Source of the DNA: Branchiostoma floridae
Lineage: Eukaryota; Chordata; Leptocardii; Amphioxiformes; Branchiostomatidae
Length of the DNA: 64,000 nucleotides
Direction of reading: 5' to 3'
Assembly: GCF_000003815.2 (NCBI RefSeq)
Contig: NC_049994.1
Coordinates: forward strand, 15,170,659 to 15,234,658
How positions within the stretch are numbered: position 1 is the first letter of the stretch; every line of letters begins with the position of its first letter. The position numbers and the translations under genes were made by a program. The notes under the pieces are model-generated. The model saw only the letters and a program-made list of their open reading frames with translations, had not been told where the DNA came from and did not search any database. Of this stretch, positions 11,701 to 20,400 are shown piece by piece.

Positions 11701-13206
11701 GTGACAGTATGTTTATGTATGCAGTCGCCACAGGAAAAATAACTTGTTCTGAGCTAAAAGCGGACCTTCAATGAATTAACACAAAATTTCTTTAAAATTT
11801 CTTTCGCTAACATTTACAAGCAAATGCATAATCTTTACCTTCACGTGGTATAAGTCCAGCCAAACAATGTACTGCTCTGTTTATTCTAACTCGGATACAT
11901 TTTACATAAAAGTACATGTATATGGTGACCAGTCCGTCTTGTTCTGTCCTAACACAATTGTTATACATGATGTAATTGAACGCCACAGGGTGCCAGCTTC
12001 ATTGCCAGTAGCCATGGTGACAACCGTCTGGTCCAGGCCATTGACCTTATTTGTTTCGAGAGAAAACGGATCAAAACAATATATTTCCCTTCCATGAAGG
12101 TAAACACAAAAAGGTAAATACAGTAGAAGCCGCTTAATTGCACGGCCTATTTGCCAGTGAATTTCGTGCTATTATCCGGCTGGTGCAATAATGCGAAGTT
12201 ACCTAGCTGGACCACACCAGTTTGGGATTTAGAGATTCTGTGCAGCTAACCGAAGTGTGCGTTAATCCGTTGTGCAATTAACTGGCTTCTACTGTACCAC
12301 TGAGGAATCTTACCAGGCGGCTGTGTGAAGGCCGGAAGTCTCTGTGAGAAGGAATGTTCCCGGATGCGCACAACCCGCAATGTCACCCTGTCGATCTTAG
12401 CCTTTACTTCTGAGATCCGACCTAGTGAATGCCGTAAATGACTAAAGTTAGAATCGTCTTATAGATAATCAAAATAAGTCGATTACAAATCCCCACCCGG
12501 GGGCTATTTAGTAACGCTTCCTTTATCCGTAGAGTGTCACTTTCGTCCGTAATCTGTGGGTGGATCTTGTAATGTTAGAAATCAGGGTGGAATTTAGTGG
12601 CCTCTTTAAAGAGCTCTTACTTTCCGTGATCGTTTATCGTTGACCAGTTTGAAATGAAGCCAGTTCTTTCGCACACAGGTAACTAGATCAGTCACTCAAA
12701 GAGCTGATTATAGTATACCCATTACCTACCCATTGAAGGTCGGAAAAAATCGGAACCTTCTTATAATGACATTCAGAACTTCTTGCAATCAAAGAGTTTA
12801 TTAGCTGTCTTGCATATTGTTGACATGTAGAGAATGGCGTAAAGTTGGTACCTTCTAGCTGTTTTAGCGTGTCTTTTCACAGGCATTCTATAGACACGTC
12901 CTGTGTTCTTTGTTTCTCTGTGAAGGTGGTATTAATGTTTTTCCCGCTCCTTTTAGAAATATCATCCTTATTTGCACCTGACAACTATTGTTAGACGCCA
13001 AGGTGGACCCACTGACAAGAACAAAGTTGACAAGAACAACTGCAAAAAATAGTCATGCCTTCAAGTAATGAAAAACCGTAAGGGTAAACCTACTAACTTT
13101 TCAATCGGGCCGCGTCCTGCTCAGTTATTCCGTACACATTCGGGCTTGGCCACGTCAGCGCAAAGTACAGGAGAACGAATGCCTTGCTGTAGGTCCAGTT
13201 CCCCAT
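2448..13206 (-). CDS. Gene C: secreted SUEL + F-type lectin with four WSC-like modules
   Basis: Multi-exon gene model read 3'-ward down the minus strand: exons 13098-13206, 12314-12421, 10918-11196, 10369-10581, 9009-9166, 8225-8282, 7431-7697, 5126-5428, 3951-4253 and 2448-2750. Every border has AG acceptor and GT donor, and phases join to give 700 uninterrupted codons. Domain order: signal peptide (about 26 residues), helical linker, SUEL lectin, F-type lectin, then four 4-Cys WSC-like modules. The predicted product is an extracellular lectin with two different sugar-binding domains, so a recognition or agglutination role is likely, by inference. No exon was found below 2448; the last module may read through to a stop at 2356-2358 or splice to exons outside the window. 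The third-from-last module region carries a MITE/SINE insertion. Paralogues B and A lie to the right on the same strand. Confidence 0.78.
2751..3950 (-). other. Gene C intron C3-C4
   Basis: Contains the shared WSC-intron block (about 3420-3840; CGGTTTAGTTTCAG, TTGGTATGTAGATAGC), also seen after modules C2, B1, A1, E1. No other coding sequence found. Confidence 0.6.
3951..4253 (-). CDS. Gene C exon 9: WSC-like module C3
   Basis: 303-bp phase 1-1 exon beginning after cctcacacag-like acceptor. It shows the four conserved Cys (GCW, DKC, GGWC, GC before the DGEGG loop) and ends VYKIT. Without splicing it would run into an in-frame tail VNGVLVEGKFPFLK and stop at 3895-3897. Confidence 0.78.
4315..4551. 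mobile_element. MITE with near-perfect terminal inverted repeats
   Basis: aggatgaaggagaattcttt at the left end is inverted as aaagaattctccttcatcct at the right; TIR about 28 bp with gttgtgtaa continuing inside. No coding capacity. Inserted in the gene C intron just upstream of module C3. Confidence 0.85.
5126..5428 (-). CDS. Gene C exon 8: WSC-like module C2
   Basis: 303-bp phase 1-1 exon with acceptor tatacag and donor gtcaga. It encodes the same module (GCWGDTRDRAI, NPIEKC, AVQDGGQC, KAC, DGEGG, NEVYKIT). The read-through tail here is of the short type (QKVKFP...), as in modules B1 and A1. Confidence 0.78.
5455..5760 (+). mobile_element. LINE 3'-end fragment
   Basis: Translates with frame breaks into LKYFGHTTRTQTIS...GRRRRRWRDDNRDWT..., the FGH...GRR..RW.D pattern that closes many non-LTR retrotransposon proteins. 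Inside the C2-C1 intron of gene C. Confidence 0.55.
6323..7418. mobile_element. MITE split by a nested SINE
   Basis: Left end (6323-6836) begins agggccttcacactgaaac, right end (about 7350-7418) ends cgtgtgaagggggct. The same ends occur in opposite arrangement on the element at 47570-48112. A TTA-like duplication flanks it (accatta / ctttacaac). Interior occupied by a SINE at 6838-7345. Confidence 0.75.
6838..7345 (+). mobile_element. tRNA-derived SINE
   Basis: Head has pol III A box tggcgcagtgg and B box ggttcaaatcc; body has gtacctagcttcgg, cggataggacgttaaatgg and gcacgttaaagaaccc, which recur in the other SINE copies here; short TAAC-repeat tail (actaactaacta). Confidence 0.85.
7431..7697 (-). 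CDS. Gene C exon 7: WSC-like module C1 (shortened)
   Basis: 267-bp phase 1-1 exon following the F-type lectin exons. The four Cys and the AVQYGGEC/NTFNRYG core are intact, but the loop that reads GS..SRQNPIEKC in other copies is 12 residues shorter here (LDDNVETC). Immediately beyond the donor, a MITE carrying a nested SINE has inserted (6323-7418). Confidence 0.75.
8225..8282 (-). CDS. Gene C exon 6: F-type lectin, C-terminal strand
   Basis: 58-bp exon, phase 0 in and phase 1 out, encoding VMARSEYLQICEVLVFAET. This is the closing LxICEVxV strand of the F-type lectin fold. In B and A the fourth-from-end part reads CEVEV; here it is CEVLV. Confidence 0.75.
9009..9166 (-). CDS. Gene C exon 5: F-type lectin, middle part
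   Basis: 158-bp exon, phase 1 in and phase 0 out. It supplies the ER that completes the RGDCCGER fucose-binding signature across the splice junction, followed by a jelly-roll segment with RVGPNE, DQCG and HCDQPMSGRYVSIQ. Cys pattern matches the paralogues at 22478 and 39274. Confidence 0.8.
9366..9941 (-). mobile_element. Internally deleted mariner element
   Basis: TIRs gaggcattcaataagtaatg (left) and its inverse at 9921-9938. Minus-strand frame from about 9760 gives the mariner transposase N-terminus (RAVIRFLYLKGRTPKGTFDE, YGDDAPSYELVKRWHPEFK after a frameshift in an A run, SVETAPRPGRPSSAIDEA) and then jumps to TIR-side sequence; the catalytic DDD part is deleted. Confidence 0.85.
10000..10350 (+). 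mobile_element. SINE body fragment with CAAA-repeat tail
   Basis: gtacctagcttcggttaggg at about 10030, acacgtaaaagaaccc at 10112, gtgggtggatcatt near 10268, then (acaaa)n. No A/B boxes. An unrelated segment interrupts it around 10141-10215. Equivalent copies lie in the same intron of B (22965) and A (39570). Confidence 0.7.
10369..10581 (-). CDS. Gene C exon 4: F-type lectin, N-terminal part
   Basis: 213-bp phase 1-1 exon starting TNVALGKTTTASS and ending NRGDCC. It contains the F-type lectin hallmarks known from eel agglutinin: the His of QCLHT, then exactly 26 residues to the Arg of RGD, the WWKVDL core, and the vicinal Cys pair. With the next exon it satisfies H-x26-R-x-D-x4-R, so fucose binding is plausible. 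Confidence 0.82.
10918..11196 (-). CDS. Gene C exon 3: SUEL/rhamnose-binding lectin domain
   Basis: 279-bp phase 1-1 exon encoding a complete Gal_Lectin (SUEL) domain: start AYTCEWG, LSCEVGK, degenerate ATFGRK in place of the usual ANYGR, then the diagnostic FGDPC-PGVQKYL and SYRC end. It has extra Cys in the central loop (CGCSVCTTDC). Just 3' of the donor a stretch of about 50 bp is repeated with its own degenerate donor. Confidence 0.82.
11197..12313 (-). other. Gene C intron 2
   Basis: No exon seen. Includes a run of 12 C near 11490, the MITE at 12121, and at about 11960-12070 the block GGTGCCAGCTTCATTGCCAG that recurs at 25665 and 43077 in the same intron of B and A. Confidence 0.6.
12121..12294. 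mobile_element. 174-bp MITE with TA duplication
   Basis: cagtagaagccgcttaattg at the left is inverted as caattaactggcttctactg at the right, flanked by TA on both sides, as in Tc1/mariner-type MITEs. Confidence 0.85.
12314..12421 (-). CDS. Gene C exon 2: helical linker
   Basis: 108-bp phase 1-1 exon encoding a charged, probably helical segment (RISEVKAKIDRVTLRVVRIR...). The same exon occurs in B, A, D and E. It may oligomerise the lectins, which is inference from the heptad-like spacing of hydrophobics. Confidence 0.72.
13098..13206 (-). CDS. Gene C exon 1: signal peptide
   Basis: 109-bp first coding exon. ATG at 13206 opens MGNWTYSKAFVLLYFALTW, a hydrophobic secretion signal with likely cleavage after NVYG; the exon ends in phase 1 at donor gttagt. 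Three near-identical exons at 26684-26792, 43802-43910 and 45455-45563 support the start choice. Confidence 0.8.
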
Positions 13207-13582
13207 GTTGGCCATTCTTGGGCAAAGTATAAGAAAGACAACGTTAACACTTAGGCGGCTTTGTTAACGATGATAACGAACAGAGCGTGGCTGACTTCCT
13301 AAGTGGAGGCTTCTGATTTGAGTCACATGAGGTCAGAGTTCAAGGCCCCAATGAGCTAATTTGATCTGCGCTCAAATGTTCCCGTAATTCAGTTACGACA
13401 GATAAGAAACGGCGCTGTAAACGTCGTTACATGTTTTGCCCTGTAACAGTGTGGTGCCCCTCTAGTTGTTTCAGCGGGGGGGGGGGGTCGTCAGTACGAA
13501 CAAGCAAATGGTTGATATGCTTTGAGATTAATTTCACTACTTACAATTTCGTGTTGGAGTTCACTAATCTGGAGAAGAATAG

Positions 13583-13810
13583 CCGGGCTTAAGTGGACAA
13601 GAGATCTAGAGGTCCCAGGTTTGATCCCTGGCATACCCGAGTAATTATCTCCTTGGGAAAAGACCTTTAGACAATTTTCCTGACTCCGTTATGGAGGTAA
13701 AAGGTAATGTAAGGACAGTGATGGCCTCCCCCATTCTAACACTGTTTCCTAGTCAAAGTGGATTAACAACCCAATGCTCCAAAGGTGCTAGGACCTTTAC
13801 CATTACCTTA
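13583..13810 (+). mobile_element. tRNA-derived SINE, second family
   Basis: Degenerate B box ggtttgatccc at 13618, then aggtaaaaggtaatgtaagg and ctccaaaggtgctaggacct. The body recurs at 14310-14440. Confidence 0.65.
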
Positions 13811-14309
13811 CAAATGTAGTTATGAGCATTCGCTCCTGTTCCTGAGTATATCTCCTTGTTGGGAAAATCCCTTTATGGCAGCAGAACAGAATTTTCTGCA
13901 TGGGAATTTCTGTAGTTAAGGACCAAAAGGACTGACATCGACGCGGACAAAATTATAGTAGGGTACAGTTTTCAAGCTAGACAAACTAATATGTTGATTT
14001 CGAAGGAATAACCTACAAAATTACTGAAAAGGAAAAAAATCGTTTTGAAAAAAAATTACGCCCTCTTTAATGCTCATGCTGGGCCATGCGGGCCGACTCA
14101 CCGAGGCAGTCAGCTGTAAANNNNNNNNNNNNNNNNNNNNNNNNNNNNNNNNNNNNNNNNNNNNNNNNNNNNNNNNNNNNNNNNNNNNNNNNNNNNNNNN
14201 NNNNNNNNNNNNNNNNNNNNGCGCATTGATACACTGAATGGGGCAAACATCATGATCTTAGTGCGCGGAAAAATCCCTGTGTTCTGCGACCCTTATACAG
14301 TGTCCTGGA

Positions 14310-14560
14310 CCCCGTTTGGGAGGTAAAAGGTAATGTAAGGACAGTGATGCCCCCCCCCCCCCCATTCTAACACTGTTTCCTAGACAAAGTGGATTAGCAA
14401 CCCAATGCTCCAAAGGTGCTGGGACCTTTACCTCACTCATGGCAGGGTATTGTCGCTCTCTCTAAGGAACCCCTCCCTTGCAGTCTGTGGCCAGGTGGGG
14501 CCTAGGTGTTACACCTAATTATTACATTACAAATGTAGTTATGGACATTCGCTCCTGTTC
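14310..14560 (+). repeat. Second copy of 13681-13850 with insertion
   Basis: gaggtaaaaggtaatgtaag to ctgggacctttacc repeats 13690-13805; a segment of about 85 bp follows before the shared caaatgtagttatg is resumed at 14527. The 100-N gap (14121-14220) lies between copies. Confidence 0.75.
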
Positions 14561-14984
14561 CCAAAACTGCTGCACAGACAATGAAGGCTTAGTTTTAAAA
14601 CAGTCAGGGTTGGCTGCTTCCTGCCCACGGCCACCGCATTACACTCCCAGTCCTATTGGACGTGTGATGGCTTTTCTAGGGAACTATTATTTGTTGTCAT
14701 GGTGCCCCAACGTCCCACTAGAAGGTCAAAGAATAGGTGGGGTGATTATTCGTGGGGGAAGTTAGTTATAATTGTATACTAGTATTTCAGACATGCTCAT
14801 AAAAGCATGCAAAATCTTGCAATTACTGGGTGAGTTTTGTTTTTGTAGATTATTCCTGTACATTCTGTTCAGTTGTGACCTTTAAGGCATACGTTCTAGT
14901 ATGGGTGTGAGTCTTTGTAGGGACAATTATGGTGCATTTGTTATTCTGGTGTTTTTAGGCCAGCGTCCCTGAAAGCCTTTGATA

Positions 14985-15306
14985 TAAAAACTGATTCCTG
15001 GGAGCATCTTGCCAGTGACCGGCCACAGTGGCGGCGTGCAGTTCAGAAGGGTGCCGTTACCTACGAGGGAACACGCAGAGCTACTGCCCAGCAGAAGAGG
15101 CAGGCCAGGAAGGAACGTGCAGCCAACCCCCCTCGAGCATCACTTTACTTCGCTGCCCGCACTGCAACAGACACTTCAGAGCGAAGATAGGGCTGTACAG
15201 CCACCTGCGAACTCATTTGACTACTTGAATGATGGACAAGATGATGACGAAAGCGGTCCTCGTCGACTCGACGGACGAACAACACACAACAGGCCAGTAC
15301 CGAAAT
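14985..15306 (+). mobile_element. LINE C-terminal fragment with C2H2 finger
   Basis: Frame 1 gives DSWEHLASDRPQWRRAVQKG and an Arg/Lys-rich stretch; after a frameshift, CPHCNRHFRAKIGLYSHLRT completes a C-x2-C-x12-H-x3-H finger. This W..LA.DR..WR plus RAKIGL.SH.RTH order is typical of the end of some non-LTR retrotransposon polyproteins. Confidence 0.75.
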
Positions 15307-15804
15307 AACTTTGACGGTACTCTACCGGTACCAATACAGAATGCATATTTTGTACAACTTTATTACTGATAGCCTTAAGCCTGAGATTAGGAGAATGTTA
15401 TTGTGCCTTTATTCAACCTTAAAAACTCACAATGTGACAATCAAAAAGGAAATTCACATGCTTCTCCTTGCACAAAACAGTACAAATGCACACTCTTCAT
15501 CTAAAAATCGCAAACAATGCCATACTTACAACATTAAAGCCACAGGACAACAACCTACTAATCAAGAACAGAGGTTACATTGACATGTTTGAATGGTTGA
15601 TGGTGGGTGCATAACCTGGTACCTAGTGTACCACATTGACATTTACATCAGATGATATGAAAATATGATTCAGGGGATGTACTTGTTTAAAAAATATCAG
15701 ATTGCAGTGTGCTCTATACACCAACATGCACTGAAACAGTATATCAATATGTGACATTGAAATGAAGAGTATTTTCTCTCCTTTGAGTCAAATTTGAGCA
15801 ATGC

Positions 15805-16345
15805 CAAAAAACATTGTACCCACATACGTAACAACTTTCACATCAAGCAGAGAAAGCCAACAATTTTCCTTCGTACATGATACATAAAACGAATATGGCT
15901 TAAAACACATCAATTGGTACATTTGTATATGGGAAAGTCTGACTTAAGTCGTCAGTGGATATTGTGTCCACGTACAAAGCAAATTTCACATCTAGCAGGA
16001 ACGCAAACCACTTTCCTTCGTACATAATAAATAAAACGAATATGGCTTAAAACACATCAAGTTGTGTATTGGAAAGTCTGACATAAGTCGTCAGTGGATA
16101 TTGTGACCAAATACATAACAAATTTCACATCAAGCAGAAAAAGCAAACAATTGTCCTTCGTGCATAATACATAAAACGAATATGGCTTAAACACATCAAT
16201 TGGTATATGGGAAAGTCTGACTAAAGTCGTCAGTGAATATTGTGACCAAATACATAACAAATTTCACATCTAGCAGGAACGCAAACCTCTTTCCTCCGTA
16301 CATAATACATAACATAAATTGTGCTTAAAACACATTGATACATGT
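15805..16345. repeat. 140-bp minisatellite, about four units
   Basis: gtcgtcagtggatattgtg starts units at 15948, 16088 and 16226 (spacing 140 and 138), with a divergent earlier unit from about 15805. Each carries cataaaacgaatatggctta. A single unit stands at 35546-35690 downstream of gene A. Confidence 0.85.
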
Positions 16346-16639
16346 GTGAATTATATGCAAAACGTGACAAACCATCGTGTAAAACTTTTTTTCTCATCAA
16401 ATCTTTGAAGCTCTCGTCAAAATATCACGCGCACGCACACACATACACACAAAGATCAGATGTCTGTTCTCTCCATTGTGTTGTTGACAGCTCTGTCCCT
16501 TTGCCACTGCTTCGAATTCCATGCTACATTGTGGAGATGGGTAGCCGTCAGTGCTGCGGGTCTCTATTCCGTTACCCTGAGGGAGGGAGGGAGCAAATGC
16601 TGAATCATTATCTTTGTCACACTATACCAACAAACGGCC

Positions 16640-16925
16640 ACTTTATACGATCGTCTGGCGCTATCGGTAAGGTGTTAGGCCCAAACCCCACAGGTCTCCA
16701 GTTCAACACCGCTGAAGTGCCCAGATGTTATGCCTTGAGAAATGCACCTTACATGGCTTTCCTCACTACACTCAGGTGTAAATGAGTACCTAGCTTCGGT
16801 TAGGGCCGTCCCATGGATAGGAGGTCCCGTGTTTGGGAGAGCCACACCTCAAGCACGTTAAAGAACCTGCCACACTTATCGAAAGAGTTCCTTTCCGGTG
16901 TGAGTGGATCAAACCTTACAGTCTG
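16640..16925 (+). mobile_element. SINE copy
   Basis: tctggcgctatcggtaaggt head, weak B box, gtacctagcttcggttaggg, aggtcccgtgtttgggagag and gcacgttaaagaacc. A very similar copy sits at 35965-36245 downstream of gene A. Confidence 0.75.
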
Positions 16926-17151
16926 GTTTCCGGGCTGACTTCTTAAAAAGGTGATAGTCACCCTTATATGTCAACCCTTCCACAAATCTGGTAAAGTTGA
17001 ATAAACATAAATATAGATACTTAAACATGTAAATACTGTAATACCCCTTTTGCCTACCAAAACGACGTTTTTCAAGCATCGTAGAAACTCATTATTTACT
17101 TTGACAACAGAAACTTCATTTGCACCCGTACACCATTTACTAGAGTCTGAC

Positions 17152-17454
17152 CTGTAATCTTGTAGACCTCGTTTGCCCAAGCCCCGCCCTCGCCGTCTGC
17201 CGTACAGGCCGTGGAAGACCCGTACCTGTTGAAGGTGTTGAGCCCGTTAGCAGACCCATAACACTCGCCACGATACTGCAAAGCAAACATGGGGAAACCA
17301 CGAGAACGTGCTACCTGGTAACACTTCTCTATGGGGTTTTGACGGGAACTGGCGCTGCCATCTAGGCGTGCATCTGATCCCTCGAGTGTAGGAATGGCGC
17401 GGGAACGTGTGTCCCTCCAGCATCCCAGGCTGATGTACTCACGGCTTTCGCCTC
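17152..17454 (-). CDS. Gene B exon 8: WSC-like module B2
   Basis: 303-bp module exon: GCWRDTRSRAI, NPIEKC, MFALQYRGEC (usual GGEC changed to RGEC), TAC, DGEGG, NEVYKIT. The frame continues 18 residues past the potential donor to a stop at 17096-17098. Confidence 0.78.
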
Positions 17455-20400
17455 CTGTGTGAGGAAAGGAGTATTTCTGAATCGGTAATTCTCTTCACCA
17501 GAAGGCTATGGTTATGTTCTCTACATGCTATGGTCGTACTTTCTTAGATAGATAGCTCTTGGGGCAGAGAGTAAGTAATAGGGGTTTGTTCCCCAGTGGG
17601 TTTTTTCAACGCAGGAGCCGTTTTAGTTTCAGAATTTTGGTGAGAACTCTGTTGGCTTAAGATGGCCCAGGGCATATGAGCACTACTTTCAAAGTCCTGT
17701 AGGAAATTTGTCATAACTCCGTCATAGAAGCTTGAAAATGCCTCAAATCTGGTGTATACGGAAAACACAACTATAGAAATGCAAGCATGGGTCATTTATG
17801 AAGTTACATACTCTGAATTTTGAGATATTACAATTTATTATGATGTATAATTTTTCCAACAAAATGTAGTCTAGAAAACCATTCCCAACGCGCAAATTAC
17901 ATGAAAATTTTTTAGTACATACTGACATATGTTCCCTTTCAGAACTAGTGAGATTTATTGAGAAACATGTTCCTGCTCTGTGAAAAATATTGATTTTTTC
18001 ACATTTATGCATATAATTTTAGGGTACCTTTTTCTATAATCACCTTATAACTCAAAACAAAGACCATATACAATATATTCAACTACATCTGAGTGTAGAA
18101 CAGGACATTTCCAACGATCTAATTTCCTTTTCAATCATTTTAAGTCATTGCTACCGTTTTCTACAAAGGTTTGAAGTTTGTACCATCAATTTTTACCCTG
18201 TAAGCCATGTTTTAGTAAATCTGCCCATCACTCAACGTGACAGGTCGTAATTAGCACCTCCATGGGAAGGAATTAGCTGTAATTTGCACTTGTGCCATGA
18301 CAAAAGTTTTATTGTTATGCGTAGACTAGTCTGTTGGTATAAACAGTTGTTTTGTAGCAAGATTGTTATTATGCTCATAGAACGAGAAAAGTTTCAGTCA
18401 ATGTTAGAGAATAAGTCTCTCTATTTACATTGAAGATGGATTCTACAAGATGCACACCCGGAAAGCCGTACAAAATGTAAAAGTAGGGTTCAAGCGCCAC
18501 CAACTGGGCCGGGCATTTTGGCCCCGCAGCGCGGCTTCGAATCCCTGGTGTCAAGAGACTGTACTATTCGGCAAAAACTCAGCAAAATTCGCTCAAAACA
18601 AGTCCGACTTGGCCTCTGTTGCAGTCTTCGAACGGGGCTGGTTTTTATTGGGGGTGGGGGTGGGGGGCTTAGTTCGCGATTTTCAACGTCTAGCTACGTT
18701 TTCATGCGCCGGGAAAGGGGTTTTGCCCAAGGCAAAGGAGCTTGGTTTGCCGAAAAAGGGAGTTTGCCGTGGCATAAGATAGCATCATTAGCTTGGGAAG
18801 GAAGGCGGAGGCCAATGAAACTCCTCACTAATACTATCTTATGCTACCGCAAGTTCTGCTTGGAGATAAGTTATATAGCTCAGATATTAACCTCCTTGCT
18901 CAATACATTACAACGTCCTTGACTCAATACTGCCAAACTGGGGTATGAAATGACGCGATTTTGGTCCAACAATTTTTTCCAATGCACCAGAATAGAACAG
19001 AGAGCCAAATTGTGTGCTTTGAGAAGTAAAACATAATACAGGTTGCTATAGTTTGCATGAAATAGTGTATAAAACTTAACATGAGAACAACAAATCATTA
19101 GAGAATACTAGTACCATGAGTACAATGCAATCTACAGCCATAATGATTCTGGCCTGTCGCCATGTTTGTAATCATTACTGATTAGAATGTTTGTTTAGGG
19201 CTGCCAGAGTAAAATTGCCCATGATGAAAAGAAATGCATGTTTAGTATAATTCGATGTGCAAACTTTTGTAGAAAAACGTGACAAAGGTGACATTGGTCT
19301 CCTCCTTCTATATTTCCCCCAAGACAATTGTACAAAAGTTGTGTTATTTGGAGGTTGGTCCAGACAGACAACCATACATATGATCTAGGCCGACAAAGGA
19401 AAATAACCACACTAATTCAACTCGTATGTTCTTTTCTTTTTATAGCTAGAATCCTGTGCTTCCCTTATCAGAAACGCCCATGTTGGTGAAATGCCCTTTC
19501 CCCGACTGTTATATTGGGCAAAAAAGTCTGGTCATTTAGGGCAAGGAGTTTATATAGAAATATATAGGGTGTCTTCTATTTAATGTGTTTATGTTGTGCT
19601 GTGCTCTTTTGCAGTTTACTTGAAGCACTTCAAGTATGATGCATAACATTTTTGATAAATGTTTTTTAGAGCAGCGGGAGTGGTTAAAACTTTCAGAAGC
19701 ATGTCAAATACTTCAAACATCTATCTGAGTATGAGACTGTGATTTTTTCCCCATCTTTTGTATGGGTTAGATTGTAGTTCTCCCTGGTTGTGAAGAAGGT
19801 ACTTTTTGTTTGTTGTTCACACCCGGGCAGAGACAAAAGACCAGACTACACATAGTGATACGCCGTGGCAAATACAACTTTTACAATGGCTGCCCTGCTG
19901 AAATTTAGGATTGAACAAAGGAGCTTCCATTTTGCTCAGCTGTGATTAACAAACTCAAAAGTGTCACATCTAAGTGTCAAATGTATGGTTAAACAAAATG
20001 AATCAATAAGAATAAAGAAATGACGATTAGAAAATAGATTGAAAGTTAATCCAAGCGCGTGCATTCCCATATCCCCATTCAGCGTTTCACAGATGTGTAT
20101 TGTTTCTTGTTTTGCCGAAATCATTAGTGGCCATGAACCAGTATTCTGTATGAAAAAACACACGACTGTCTTGACCTTCCCTTTGCACTTCCTCAGATTT
20201 TAGAAATTGAGTGCGAGCAATTACCTCACCAGGACAGATTAGCGCCTGATTGGGATGCAAAGTGAAGGCGGGACACTGGGAGGCAATTATCACTCAAACT
20301 ACTGCATATTTACAAGCTATATACTGGCACTTGGCTCATTTCAATATCCAAGTACCTAATAATCATATTTAAATGAGATATCTGGCAAGGCAAGCCTGGG

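Noticed and set aside
15028..15228. C2H2 zinc-finger gene
   Set aside because: The single finger follows a retrotransposon C-terminal pattern and is frame-broken; it is LINE debris.
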